From positions 1 through 36,381 of the forward strand of contig QEUW01000029.1 of the NCBI GenBank assembly GCA_003577005.1: DNA of 36,381 nt, in the 5' to 3' direction. Positions 14,294 to 22,920 of this stretch are shown piece by piece. This DNA is from Chloroflexota bacterium. GTDB taxonomy: Bacteria; Chloroflexota; Anaerolineae; Caldilineales; Caldilineaceae. How positions within the stretch are numbered: position 1 is the stretch's first letter; each line of letters starts with the position of its first letter. The translations under genes and the position numbers were made by a program. The notes below the pieces were generated by a model. The model had not been told where the DNA came from and searched no databases. It saw only the letters and a list, made by a program, of their open reading frames with translations.

Positions 14294-16552
14294 ATGACTG
14301 TGAGCGCAAGCACTACCCCTCAGGCCCACGAACTGACGATGGTGGAGAAGTTGCGTGGGCTGCCGTGGAGTATCGCCGCCAACGTCGCCAACACCATTTA
14401 CTGCCAATTTACCTTCTTTGGTTCGGTCTTTCCTCTCTTTCTGAGCCAGTTAGGTCTCAGCAAAGGGCAGATGGGTTTTCTCTTCTCGCTCATGCCCTTT
14501 TGCGGGCTGCTGGCGCCCTTTCTGGCCCCCGTGGCCGCCCGCTTTGGCTACAAAAACTTCTACATGGTCTTCTGGGGGACGCGCAAAACCTTTACTGCGT
14601 TCTTGCTCTTGACACCCTGGGTGCTGGCTGCCTTTGGCGTGCAGGGCGCGCTGATCTTCGTCTCGGTCATCACCGCCATCTTTGCCATCTCGCGCGCGGC
14701 TGCTGAAACCGCACGGGTTCCCTGGGTACAGGAGTATGTGCCCGGCGCGACGCAAGGCAAATACACGGCCACCAACAACATCTTTACCTCGCTGGCCGGC
14801 TTTCTATCAGTGGCCGTCGCTGGCTATGTGCTGGGATTAAGCCACGACCTTTCCGGCTTTATGCTCCTGATGGGGGTGGGGGTCTTCTTTGGTTTTGTCT
14901 GTGTCTGGCTGACCAGTTTTATCCCCGGCGGCGCACCGGCGCCCCGCATCGCGGGTGAACGACCCAAGCGCAACCTGGGTGAGGCGATGCGCGATCGCAA
15001 TTATCTCTTCTTTCTGATCGGTGTGGGTGTGATCATCATTGCCACCACGCCGATTGGTTCATTCCTCCCGCTCTACATGCAGGAAGAAGTAGGCCTGGCC
15101 GCCGGCAATGTCGTGCTGTTGCAGATGGGGTCGCTGCTGGGCGGGCTGGTCACCAGCTATCTGTGGGGATGGGCGGCCGATCGCTATGGCAGCAAGCCGG
15201 TCATGTTGTCGGGGATCAACTTACGGATGGTGGCGATGCCTCTGCTGCTGTTGGTGCCCGCAGTCGCGACGTGGAGTCTGCCCCTTGCATTGACCATCTA
15301 TTTTCTGTTGGGCGCAGCCGACATGGGTTGGGGTGTCGCCTCGACGAGGCTGCTCTATGTAAGCGTAGTGCCACCCGAAAAAAAGGGGGACTACCTCGCT
15401 CTCTACTCGGCCTGGATCGGCATCATCGGCGGCCTCAGCCAGCTCGGTGGCGGCTGGGTGCTGGATGCAACAGAGGGGCTTTCCGGCCAGTGGTGGCTGC
15501 TCAGCCTCAACGCCTACACACCGCTCTTTCTCACCGGTTTTGTGCTGTTGCTCGGCTGCAACTGGATCTTTCGCTCCGTACGCGGGGACAACCAGTATGG
15601 GATGCGCCAGTTTACCGGCATCTTTCTGCGCGGCAACCCCTTTCTGGCAATGAGTTCACTGATCCGCTACCAGTTTGCCCACGATGAAGAGGATGCCGTG
15701 CGCGCCACCGCCCAACTGGGCGAGGCCAAGAGCCGCCTCACGGTGGATGAACTGCTCGAGGCCCTGGCCGACCCCCGTTTCAACGTACGCTTCGAGGCCA
15801 TTGTCACCATCGCCCGCATGCCGCCCGACCCACGCCTGATCAAAGCGCTGGTCGAGATCCTCAACGGCACCGAGCTGGCGCTGGAGGGGGTGGCGGCCTG
15901 GGCGCTCGGGCGTATGGCCGACCCTTCGGCGCGGCCTTACCTGCGCGAGCAACTCGACTCGCCCTACGCCTCGATCCGCCTGCATTGTGCCCGTGCCCTC
16001 GGCAAACTAAAAGATAAACAGATCACTCCTCTGCTCCTGGAGCGGCTGGAACGTGAGACCGATAAGGGTTTGCAGATGGCCTACGCTTCGGCGCTGGGCA
16101 ATCTGGACGCCAGGCCGGCGGCTGGGAGGATTCTGGAGATCCTCTACGAAGCGACAAACCGGGGCGCCCGGCTGGAACTGGCGCTGGCGCTGGCCCGGCT
16201 GGTAGGCGATGAACATGCCTTTGTCCAGCTTGTGCGGGCTGCGCGCAGGGATCTAGGCACGACGGCTGCGCGGGCGCTCACTGCGTTCAAACGGAAGGCA
16301 GAGCGCACCGCCAAAGCCAACGTCGAGATCAGCGCTCTGCTGACTGCCTCAGCCGACGCCTTTGCGCACAATGATCTAAATCAGGGGATCGACAACCTGA
16401 CGGCCGCTCTAGGCAAGCTGCCATCCGCCGCCGCGCCCACCAGCCAGATCGTCCTGTCCGAGTGTGGCGCCCGAATGGCAGAGTCGGGCGCCGAACGCAG
16501 TGAATATCTCTTGCTCGTGCTCCACACGTTAAGCGCCGGCTGGGAAGTATAA
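14294..16552 (+). CDS. MFS transporter fused to a C-terminal HEAT-repeat domain
   Basis: The protein has 752 residues. Residues about 20-430 form a Major Facilitator transporter with about 12 helices and the loop WGWAADRYGSKPVMLSG between its halves. From about 465 to 690 the sequence changes to soluble helical repeats of about 30 residues (LLEALADPRFNVRFEAIVTI, then ALVEILNGTELALEGVAAWA, LREQLDSPYASIRLHCARAL), which are HEAT/PBS-lyase-like repeats. A final helical tail reaches 752. A normal MFS protein has 400-450 residues. The HEAT part would lie in the cytoplasm and could bind a partner or sense a ligand. GAGGA (14279-14283) is the SD; an in-frame stop at 14267 excludes a longer start. The substrate is unknown. 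A second MFS gene follows directly. Confidence 0.85.
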   Translation: MTVSASTTPQAHELTMVEKLRGLPWSIAANVANTIYCQFTFFGSVFPLFLSQLGLSKGQMGFLFSLMPFCGLLAPFLAPVAARFGYKNFYMVFWGTRKTFTAFLLLTPWVLAAFGVQGALIFVSVITAIFAISRAAAETARVPWVQEYVPGATQGKYTATNNIFTSLAGFLSVAVAGYVLGLSHDLSGFMLLMGVGVFFGFVCVWLTSFIPGGAPAPRIAGERPKRNLGEAMRDRNYLFFLIGVGVIIIATTPIGSFLPLYMQEEVGLAAGNVVLLQMGSLLGGLVTSYLWGWAADRYGSKPVMLSGINLRMVAMPLLLLVPAVATWSLPLALTIYFLLGAADMGWGVASTRLLYVSVVPPEKKGDYLALYSAWIGIIGGLSQLGGGWVLDATEGLSGQWWLLSLNAYTPLFLTGFVLLLGCNWIFRSVRGDNQYGMRQFTGIFLRGNPFLAMSSLIRYQFAHDEEDAVRATAQLGEAKSRLTVDELLEALADPRFNVRFEAIVTIARMPPDPRLIKALVEILNGTELALEGVAAWALGRMADPSARPYLREQLDSPYASIRLHCARALGKLKDKQITPLLLERLERETDKGLQMAYASALGNLDARPAAGRILEILYEATNRGARLELALALARLVGDEHAFVQLVRAARRDLGTTAARALTAFKRKAERTAKANVEISALLTASADAFAHNDLNQGIDNLTAALGKLPSAAAPTSQIVLSECGARMAESGAERSEYLLLVLHTLSAGWEV

Positions 16553-16559
16553 AAAGAGG

Positions 16560-16614
16560 CTATAGACTGGAGACTGGTTCGCTGACCAATCAGTCTCCAA
16601 TCTCCAGTCTATAG
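16560..16614. repeat. Intergenic palindrome between the two MFS genes
   Basis: Arms 16560-16577 and 16597-16614 pair over 18 bp with one C-A mismatch. The arms are built from ACTGGAG- and TCTCCA-like short units that recur up to 16621. It lies 8 nt after the first MFS stop and 22 nt before the second MFS start. Confidence 0.65.
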
Positions 16615-16635
16615 TCTCCAATCACAAGGCATGTT

Positions 16636-17838
16636 ATGCGCGCAATTCTCCGCAATCCGCTTGTCCTGCCTGTTTATGCGCCGACCTTTTTGGTGGCCTT
16701 TGGCACAGGCATGTTGATCCCGATCCTGCCGCTCTATGCTGCCGGTTTTGGCGCCTCGTACGGCTGGATTGGGGTGGTCATCGCCAGCCGTGGGCTCGGC
16801 ACGATCATTGGCGACATGCCGGCAGGCATCTTGTTAAGCAGGCTGGGACAGCGGCGGCTCATGGTGGCCGGGCTGGCTGCCATCGCCCTCTGTGGGTTGG
16901 CCATGAGCATGGCGCAGACACTCTGGGAGCTGGTGATCTATGGGTTGGTCGAGGGGATGGGGGGCGCCTTCTGGAATATTTCGCGCCATGCCTACCTTAC
17001 CGAGGCGGCGCCGGTGGGGCAGCGCGGTCGCGCCATTGCCACCTTTGGGGGCATCTTCCGCACCGGTGGGCTGGTGGGGCAGGCCATGGGCGGAACGGTC
17101 GGGGCGCTGCTGGGGCTGCGGGCGCCCTTTGCCGCCTTTGCCGTGATCGCCGCCGTGACGCTCATCTTCCCAATCTTGTATGGCAAAGAGAGCACACCTC
17201 CGCACGGCGGCCACGGCCACGTCAGGCTGGGTCTGCTGGGCGTCCTTCGCGCGCATTACAAAGTTCTGCTCTCAGCTGGTGTGGGGCAACTCTTTGCGCA
17301 GATGATCCGCTCCGGCCGCAATATCGTGGTGCCGCTCTACGGTGTGGATGTGTTGGGGTTGAGTGTGCAGGGAGTGGGCTGGGTGATGAGCATCAGTTCG
17401 GCCATCGACGCCCTGATGTTCTTCCCAGCCGGCTATATTATGGACCGTTTTGGCCGCAAGTACGCCTATGTCTCTTGTTTTCTCATCCAGAGCATCGGTA
17501 TGGCGCTGATCCCGCTGACCTGGAATTTTGGCAGCCTGGTCTTTGCCACGTCGCTTATCGGTTTTGGCAACGGTCTTGGCTCCGGCACGATGATGACACT
17601 GGGCGCAGATCTGGCGCCGCGCGAGGCGATGGGTGAATTTTTAGGCGTCTGGCGGCTGATCGGCGACGGCGGCGCGCTGGGTGGCCCGCTGCTGGTAGGC
17701 GCGGTCGCCGATGCACTGGCGTTGGGCCCGGCCATCTTTGCCATCGCCGGCGTGGGGATGCTCTCGGCCGCTATCCTCGGCTTTTTTGTGCCGGAGACGT
17801 TGAAGCACCGGCCTGCTCCCGCGCCAGTGCGGACGTGA
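16636..17838 (+). CDS. MFS transporter
   Basis: The protein has 400 residues, the standard length for a 12-helix MFS permease, and is hydrophobic throughout. The first helix is VLPVYAPTFLVAFGTGMLIP, the motif-A-like loop is GDMPAGILLSRLGQRRLMVA, and the second-half counterpart is PAGYIMDRFGRKYAYV. The central cytoplasmic loop has a His-rich patch (PPHGGHGHVR, about 193-202) that could bind metal. Drug or metabolite efflux is the common role of this group, but the substrate is not known. A weak AAGG lies just upstream of ATG 16636. Confidence 0.88.
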   Translation: MRAILRNPLVLPVYAPTFLVAFGTGMLIPILPLYAAGFGASYGWIGVVIASRGLGTIIGDMPAGILLSRLGQRRLMVAGLAAIALCGLAMSMAQTLWELVIYGLVEGMGGAFWNISRHAYLTEAAPVGQRGRAIATFGGIFRTGGLVGQAMGGTVGALLGLRAPFAAFAVIAAVTLIFPILYGKESTPPHGGHGHVRLGLLGVLRAHYKVLLSAGVGQLFAQMIRSGRNIVVPLYGVDVLGLSVQGVGWVMSISSAIDALMFFPAGYIMDRFGRKYAYVSCFLIQSIGMALIPLTWNFGSLVFATSLIGFGNGLGSGTMMTLGADLAPREAMGEFLGVWRLIGDGGALGGPLLVGAVADALALGPAIFAIAGVGMLSAAILGFFVPETLKHRPAPAPVRT

Positions 17839-17849
17839 ACTGCTGACAA

Positions 17850-17906
17850 CGGATTTGGAGGGCGGATTGCGCAATGAGAATCCGCTCAATCCGCTCCCAA
17901 AATCCG
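17850..17906. repeat. Intergenic palindrome upstream of the ABC exporter
   Basis: Arms about 17850-17868 and 17889-17906 are inverted copies of a CGGATT-rich sequence with three differences. The unit AATCCGCT recurs at 17878-17908. No open reading frame of note lies here. Confidence 0.55.
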
Positions 17907-17934
17907 CTAACAGCCCACCAGACTAAGAGAAACT

Positions 17935-19758
17935 ATGTCATCGATCTGGCGTTTGATCCAACTCCTGGACGGCGCACGTCGCCGCCAGATGGCTCTATCG
18001 ATCCTGTTTGGCCTCCTCTTTGCCGCCACAACGCTCATCCCGCCGCTGCTGATCCGCCGGCTGATCCTGTGGCTGACCGAGGGCGAACTGGCTGGCTCGC
18101 TCTTCGCCGTTGCCCTGCTCCTGTTGGGGGTCTATCTTTTGCGGGGAATCTGTCGCTACTACTATGGGCAGTTCTCGCACCGCGCCGCCTACGGAGTACT
18201 ACACGAATTACTGGTCCGTGTCTATGAGCACCTCCAACGGCTTTCGCACCGCTTCTACAATGACCAGCGCACCGGCTCGCTCATTGCCCGCTCGATCAAC
18301 GACATCGAGGCCGTCGAAGACTTTGTCGCTCACGGTATCCCCGACCTGGTGTTGGCAGTGATGGTCCCGGCAGCGATGATCGCCGTCCTGCTGACGATTG
18401 ACCCGCCGCTCACCTTGATCGTGGTTGCGCCGCTGCCGCTGGCGGGTTTTTTGATCTACCGCTTTACAGGCGACATCCGGCGCATGTGGCGGCGGGTGCG
18501 CAGCGGTGTGGCCGAACTGGTGGCGCAGGTGCAGGACAATTTCTCCGGTATGACCGAGATCAAGTCGTTTGGCCGCGAACGCCAACAAAGCGCCCTCGTC
18601 GCCGGTCGCAGCGCCGAGTTTCGCGACGCCTCCATCGCCGCCAACAACATTTCGTTGCTGCCCGCCGGCATCGTCGAGGTGACGGGCGGCCTGGGCATCT
18701 TGTTGGCAGTCTGGGTCGGGGGCGGTTTTGCGTTGGAAGGGCGGCTGAGCGTGGCCGATCTCTTTGTCTTTATCGCCTATTTGGGCCACATCTACCAACC
18801 TTTTCTCAAGCTGGCCGATATGGGCGACATCCTGCACAAGGCCGCTAGTAGCACCGAACGGGTCTTTGCCCTGCTGGATGTAGAGCCAGACATCGTCAGC
18901 CCACCCAACGCCGTGACGCCGGCAGCGCCCCGCTGGACGTTGGAGTTGCGCAACGTGACCTTTGGCTACCAGGCAGATACACCCGTGCTCCACAACATCA
19001 GCTTCCGGGTAGCGGAGGGGCAGATGGTGGCGCTGGTTGGGGCGACAGGCGCCGGGAAGACCACAGTCCACCGGCTGCTGGCCCGCTTTTACGACCCGCA
19101 AGAGGGGGCTGTCTTCGTGGCCGGGTGCGACGTACGTACGCTCGACCTGGCGTGGCTGCGCGACCATATCGCCGCGGTGTTGCAGGATGTCTTTCTCTTT
19201 CATGGCACGGTACGCCAGAACATCCTCTTTGGGCGCCCTACGGCCAGCGAGGCAGAGATGGTCACCGCCGCGCGCGCCGCCAATGCGGACGAGTTTATCG
19301 ACCGGCTTCCCCAGGGATACGACACGGTGATCGGCGAGCGTGGGGTGCGTCTTTCGGGCGGGCAGAAACAGCGTCTTGCCATCGCCCGCGCTTTGCTCAA
19401 GGATGCGCCGATCCTCGTGTTGGACGAAGCCACTTCTGCCGTGGATGTCGAGACTGAGGCGCTGATCCAACAGGCGTTTACGCGTCTCACCCGGCGCCGC
19501 ACCACGCTGGTCATCGCCCACCGCCTCTCCACCATCCGCCACGCCGATACGATCATCGTGCTCGACCAGGGTGGCATTGTCGAACAGGGGACGCACGAGG
19601 CGCTGCTGGCGCGCAACGGCCACTATGCCCGTCTGGTCCGCGCTCAACAGCGCACCGACCAATGGGAGCTCGGCCAGGAGCCGTTCACAGGCCCGCCAGT
19701 TACTACACCTGCGGGCCCTCTTGTCCGAACTGCCGCCAATCTGTATCCCAATGAGTGA
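17935..19758 (+). CDS. ABC exporter, fused membrane and ATPase domains (MsbA/BmrA-like)
   Basis: The protein has 607 residues, the usual half-transporter length. The exporter membrane domain (about 15-310, six helices) includes a YEHLQRLSHRFYNDQRTGSL coupling region typical of type IV exporters. The ATPase domain starts near 335: Walker A GATGAGKTT (369-377), Q loop in AAVLQDVFLFHGTVRQNILF, signature LSGGQKQR, Walker B PILVLDEATSAVD and the switch His in VIAHRLSTIRHAD. It should work as a homodimer that exports lipids or drugs, or as a heterodimer, though no second half-transporter is adjacent. ATG 17935 has only a weak purine stretch upstream. Confidence 0.92.
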   Translation: MSSIWRLIQLLDGARRRQMALSILFGLLFAATTLIPPLLIRRLILWLTEGELAGSLFAVALLLLGVYLLRGICRYYYGQFSHRAAYGVLHELLVRVYEHLQRLSHRFYNDQRTGSLIARSINDIEAVEDFVAHGIPDLVLAVMVPAAMIAVLLTIDPPLTLIVVAPLPLAGFLIYRFTGDIRRMWRRVRSGVAELVAQVQDNFSGMTEIKSFGRERQQSALVAGRSAEFRDASIAANNISLLPAGIVEVTGGLGILLAVWVGGGFALEGRLSVADLFVFIAYLGHIYQPFLKLADMGDILHKAASSTERVFALLDVEPDIVSPPNAVTPAAPRWTLELRNVTFGYQADTPVLHNISFRVAEGQMVALVGATGAGKTTVHRLLARFYDPQEGAVFVAGCDVRTLDLAWLRDHIAAVLQDVFLFHGTVRQNILFGRPTASEAEMVTAARAANADEFIDRLPQGYDTVIGERGVRLSGGQKQRLAIARALLKDAPILVLDEATSAVDVETEALIQQAFTRLTRRRTTLVIAHRLSTIRHADTIIVLDQGGIVEQGTHEALLARNGHYARLVRAQQRTDQWELGQEPFTGPPVTTPAGPLVRTAANLYPNE

Positions 19759-19883
19759 ACAAAACGATACCTGCGATACTGGTCAGATTGCGTCTTCTTT
19801 GCAATGATGTCGGTGTGAAATCATCACCCGGCGTGCTGGAACAGCGGGTCTGCTGGCAGAGGCGCCGGGAGAAAGGATTGCAG

Positions 19884-20258
19884 ATGACGCTTCCATCAGA
19901 CCGGCAGATGGCTGCCATCCGGCAGGCGCTGAACCAAGACCCTACCCTGCCCGACCAGTTGCCAGCCCAGGAAGGAGAGATCGTCCGGCGGGCGCTGGCC
20001 GGGGAAGATATCCACCGGATCGCCCAACAGTTGAGCCTGCCCGAGGCGGCGATCTGGGAGGTGCTGGGCAATGCAGCCCGGCTGGCAAGCGGGCAGGGAA
20101 TAGAGCGGGTGGAGACCGCAGGTCTTGGCAGCGATACAGATCCCGGTGTTACCGGCGGTTATGGCGATACAGCGTTTGGCAGTTTGGGCAACGAGCCGCC
20201 TTTTCCCACCCCCGAAGAGCCGAGCCTGGGTGAGTCTGATCAGGGTGCCAAATCGTAA
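19884..20258 (+). CDS. Small hypothetical protein with HTH-like segment
   Basis: The protein has 124 residues from ATG 19884, with AAAGGA about 10 nt upstream. The middle (VRRALAGEDIHRIAQQLSLP, then EAAIWEVLGNAARLA, about 32-66) looks like a LuxR/sigma-region-4-type HTH. The C-terminal half is rich in Gly, Pro, Asp and Glu (GLGSDTDPGVTGGYGDTAFG) and probably disordered. The family is not recognised. It lies between the ABC exporter and a hydrolase, all on the plus strand. The disordered acidic tail with an HTH could fit a small regulator, but that is a guess. Confidence 0.6.
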   Translation: MTLPSDRQMAAIRQALNQDPTLPDQLPAQEGEIVRRALAGEDIHRIAQQLSLPEAAIWEVLGNAARLASGQGIERVETAGLGSDTDPGVTGGYGDTAFGSLGNEPPFPTPEEPSLGESDQGAKS

Positions 20259-20337
20259 CTGGTAGTCCGCACCCTTGAGTCCAAATCTGAGCCAGGCAAC
20301 GTGAGGTCCACGGATAATCAAATACGGCAGAGGTACT

Positions 20338-21060
20338 ATGAACACAGAGCGACAGCAGCTAGGCTCAACCGAGGATTCACGGGGCCGGTTGCGCGCACGC
20401 CTGGTTTGCGCCCCCACCATCGAAGATGAACAGGTCGCGCCCTTTGGCATCCAGCAGTTGAGCCTCGATGCTGAACGAGATGCGTTGCTCTTGGTGCCGA
20501 GGACCTATCAGGCAAACCGTCCGGCCCCTCTGGCGGTGATGCTGCATGGCGCTGGTGGCAATGCGCAGCACGGGATCAACTTGCTGCGCGACCACGCCGA
20601 AGAGGCAGGGGTGCTGCTGCTGGCCCCTGCTTCTTTTTACAATACCTGGGATCTCTTTGTGGATGATTACGGGCCGGATGTCACCACCATCGACAAGGCG
20701 CTGGAGCAGGTCTTTCGCTTTTTTGCTGTAGACCCGGCCCGCATTGCCATTGGCGGTTTTTCGGACGGGGCATCCTATGCGCTCTCGCTTGGTTTGACCA
20801 ATGGCGACCTCTTCACCCATATCATTGCCTTTTCACCAGGCCTGTTTGCCCCCGCCGCCCGCTGGGGGAGGCCACGTGTTTTTGTCAGCCACGGGACAAA
20901 CGACGAGGTGCTGCCTATCGACCGCTGTAGCCGCTGGATCGTCCCGCGCGTCGAGCAGGCTGGGTGCGAGGTCCACTATCACGAATTTGGCGGTTCGCAC
21001 ACGGTACCATCGACTGTTGCAAGCCAGGCGGTCTCCTGGCTACTTGGCAGAGCACATTGA
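20338..21060 (+). CDS. Alpha/beta hydrolase (carboxylesterase/phospholipase-like)
   Basis: The protein has 240 residues. The oxyanion strand is VMLHGAGGN, the nucleophile elbow is GGFSDGAS with Ser142, the acid is Asp189 in HGTNDEVLPID, and the base is His221 in GGSHTVP. This arrangement matches the esterase/phospholipase (YpfH/EstB-like) branch of the alpha/beta hydrolases. There is no signal peptide, so it is cytoplasmic and hydrolyses an ester of unknown kind. AGAGG lies just before ATG 20338. The stop overlaps a short palindrome that separates it from the convergent SIMPL gene. Confidence 0.85.
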   Translation: MNTERQQLGSTEDSRGRLRARLVCAPTIEDEQVAPFGIQQLSLDAERDALLLVPRTYQANRPAPLAVMLHGAGGNAQHGINLLRDHAEEAGVLLLAPASFYNTWDLFVDDYGPDVTTIDKALEQVFRFFAVDPARIAIGGFSDGASYALSLGLTNGDLFTHIIAFSPGLFAPAARWGRPRVFVSHGTNDEVLPIDRCSRWIVPRVEQAGCEVHYHEFGGSHTVPSTVASQAVSWLLGRAH

Positions 21061-21079
21061 CGATTGTCAATTGTCAATG
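21055..21079. repeat. Short TTGTCAA-unit palindrome between convergent genes
   Basis: A 25-nt near-palindrome starts with CATTGAC and ends with GTCAATG, with ATTGTCAATT in the middle. It overlaps the hydrolase stop codon. It contains two TTGTCAA heptamers. It may act as a weak bidirectional terminator. Confidence 0.45.
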
Positions 21080-21089
21080 AAATACGGTG

Positions 21090-21866
21090 TTACTCGGTCA
21101 ACCGCCACGTCACCTGGATGTTCACCCCAACCATCTGAGTGCCGGGCTGAACCGGCACGGCAGCGGCAACATCAAAGGCGGCAACCCGTTCGATAGTCGG
21201 GAAGGGCAGGGTGGCAGCCTCGTTGATCATGAGCACCTCACCTAGCTCTGCATCGGCAAGCCCAGCCAGTTGCTCGGCCTTTTGGCGTGCATCCTCCCAG
21301 GCAGCGTCGCGCGCCTGCGCCAGCGCCTGGAGCGGGTCGCTCACTTCAAAACGGATGCTTTCGACCCGGTTGGCGCCGGCCTGTACGGCTGTATCGAGTA
21401 TGGACCCCAAATCCTCAACTTCGCGTACACGAACCTCAACCAGGTTGGTGGCGATGTAGCTGGTGGGTGTCATGGCCTGGGTCATTTCCGGAGAGGGGAA
21501 AGGCTGATCGGGTGGCGGTACAGGACGGATCGGCTGCAACTGGACCGTCTGGGTTTGGATGTCGTCTTCGGCTACACCGGCTTCTGTCAGCGCGTCGATG
21601 ACAGCCTGCATCTGCTCATTGTTTTGGGCCAACACATTCCCCGCCTCGGCTGCCTCGGTCTGAACACCAACCACCACAACGCCCACATCGGGCTGTACAT
21701 TGATCTGCCCACTGCCCGACACGGTGACCGAGCGCGCCTGGGGTTCTGGTCCTATTGGCGGCTGTTGAGCGAAGAGCGGCTGCTCAATCTGACTCGGCCA
21801 GGCAAAGGCCATCAAGACAAGCATCAGGCCTAGACTCACTGCCACTCGAACAGACAAATGTTTCAT
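21090..21866 (-). CDS. Secreted SIMPL-domain (DUF541/YggE-like) protein
   Basis: The protein has 258 residues. An N-terminal signal peptide or anchor (about 5-33, VAVSLGLMLVLMAFAW) ends near LFAQ. The SIMPL domain follows: ARSVTVSGSGQINVQPDVGV, VVVGVQTEAAEAGNVLAQNN and then ALTEAGVAEDDIQTQTVQLQ are its hallmark segments. The family forms oligomeric periplasmic or surface rings; E. coli YggE is linked to oxidative-stress tolerance, but the biochemical function is not settled. AGGAGAG precedes ATG 21866 on the minus strand. It lies 43 nt after the FAD subunit of the molybdenum hydroxylase and could be co-transcribed with it. Confidence 0.85.
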   Translation of the reverse strand: MKHLSVRVAVSLGLMLVLMAFAWPSQIEQPLFAQQPPIGPEPQARSVTVSGSGQINVQPDVGVVVVGVQTEAAEAGNVLAQNNEQMQAVIDALTEAGVAEDDIQTQTVQLQPIRPVPPPDQPFPSPEMTQAMTPTSYIATNLVEVRVREVEDLGSILDTAVQAGANRVESIRFEVSDPLQALAQARDAAWEDARQKAEQLAGLADAELGEVLMINEAATLPFPTIERVAAFDVAAAVPVQPGTQMVGVNIQVTWRLTE

Positions 21867-21909
21867 TGTTTTCTCTCCTTATTCTCCGTAGCTAGAAAAA
21901 CACAAAAGG

Positions 21910-22920
21910 TCAAGCATTGCTCTCTGCGCTATCTGCAAGCAGGGTCAGCGCCCGGCGGACCAGGCTTTGCGCCAGTGGCAGCTTGTATGCGTTGTGGCGC
22001 AACGGCTCTGCACCGGCGAGAGCAGCTTCGGCGGCTTGTACGATCCGCTCGGCGTCGAGTTGGGAGCCAACAAGCCGTTGTTCAGCGGCGGGCACACGCC
22101 AGGGAATGGGCGCCACGCCGCCGAGGATGATGCGAGCATCGCTGATGCGACCGCCGTCAAGGTGGAGCACCGTGGCTACGCTCACGAGGGCAAAAGCCCA
22201 GACTTTGCGGTCCATCGCCTTGAGAAAGTGACCCTTATTACCCAAGGCCGTAGCCGGGATTCGCACGGAGTGGATCAGTTCGTCGAAGGCTAGCACCGTT
22301 TCACGGCGTCGATGATCCTCTGGCAGAGCAAACAAATCCGCCAGTGGAACTGTCCGTTCGCCCTGAGCGCCTACGAAGTGAACCTCAGCATCCAACGCCA
22401 GCAGCGCCGGCGCCAGGTCAGAGGGGTGGACGGCGTAACAGGGCCCGCCGCCAAAGAGCGCATGGAGTTGGTTTTCGCCATCGTAGGCATGGCATTCGTC
22501 ACCCCCCTTGAGCCAACAGTGGAAGAGTGGGCTGCGATAGTACCAGCAGCGCGGGCGCTGGAGCAGGTTGCCGCCCAGCGTCGCCATGTTGCGCAGTTGG
22601 GGAGTCGCCGCCACTGCCGCCGCCTGGGCCAGAGGGGGACAACGTTCTTGTATCAGCGGGCTTTGTTCGATCTCGGCCAGCGTCGTCAGCGCCCCCAGGG
22701 TGATGCCGTCAGGGGTCTCTGTGATTCCGGCTGGCAATTGATCGACCCGCTTGAGATCGAGCAACTGGCGCGGCGCTACTATATCGGCCTTCATCAACGT
22801 CAGCAGGTCGGTGCCTCCGGCCAGCGGATAGACGCTGTCATCCCCATCTTGATCCAACAGTTGGATCACCTCTTGGATGGCGGTGGCGCGAGTATACTCA
22901 AATGGTTGCATATCACTCAC
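21910..22920 (-). CDS. Molybdenum hydroxylase FAD subunit with PaoB-like [4Fe-4S] site
   Basis: The protein has 336 residues and belongs to the FAD subunit family of xanthine dehydrogenase-type enzymes. The FAD-binding motifs are PLAGGTDLL (about 32-40) and ATLGGNLLQ (about 113-121). Between the N-terminal FAD subdomains there is an insertion with Cys125, Cys135, Cys143 and Cys161 (RCWYYRSPLFHCWLKGGDEC, then GGGPC). This matches the four cysteines that hold an extra [4Fe-4S] cluster in E. coli PaoB and in some relatives. Electrons would flow from the molybdenum centre through 2Fe-2S clusters to FAD. The gene overlaps the molybdenum subunit by 8 nt, so the two are translationally coupled. Confidence 0.87.
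   Translation of the reverse strand: MSDMQPFEYTRATAIQEVIQLLDQDGDDSVYPLAGGTDLLTLMKADIVAPRQLLDLKRVDQLPAGITETPDGITLGALTTLAEIEQSPLIQERCPPLAQAAAVAATPQLRNMATLGGNLLQRPRCWYYRSPLFHCWLKGGDECHAYDGENQLHALFGGGPCYAVHPSDLAPALLALDAEVHFVGAQGERTVPLADLFALPEDHRRRETVLAFDELIHSVRIPATALGNKGHFLKAMDRKVWAFALVSVATVLHLDGGRISDARIILGGVAPIPWRVPAAEQRLVGSQLDAERIVQAAEAALAGAEPLRHNAYKLPLAQSLVRRALTLLADSAESNA

Noticed and set aside
18208..19662. Long minus-strand open frame under the ABC exporter
   Set aside because: It is antisense to clear Walker and signature motifs and has no domain of its own.
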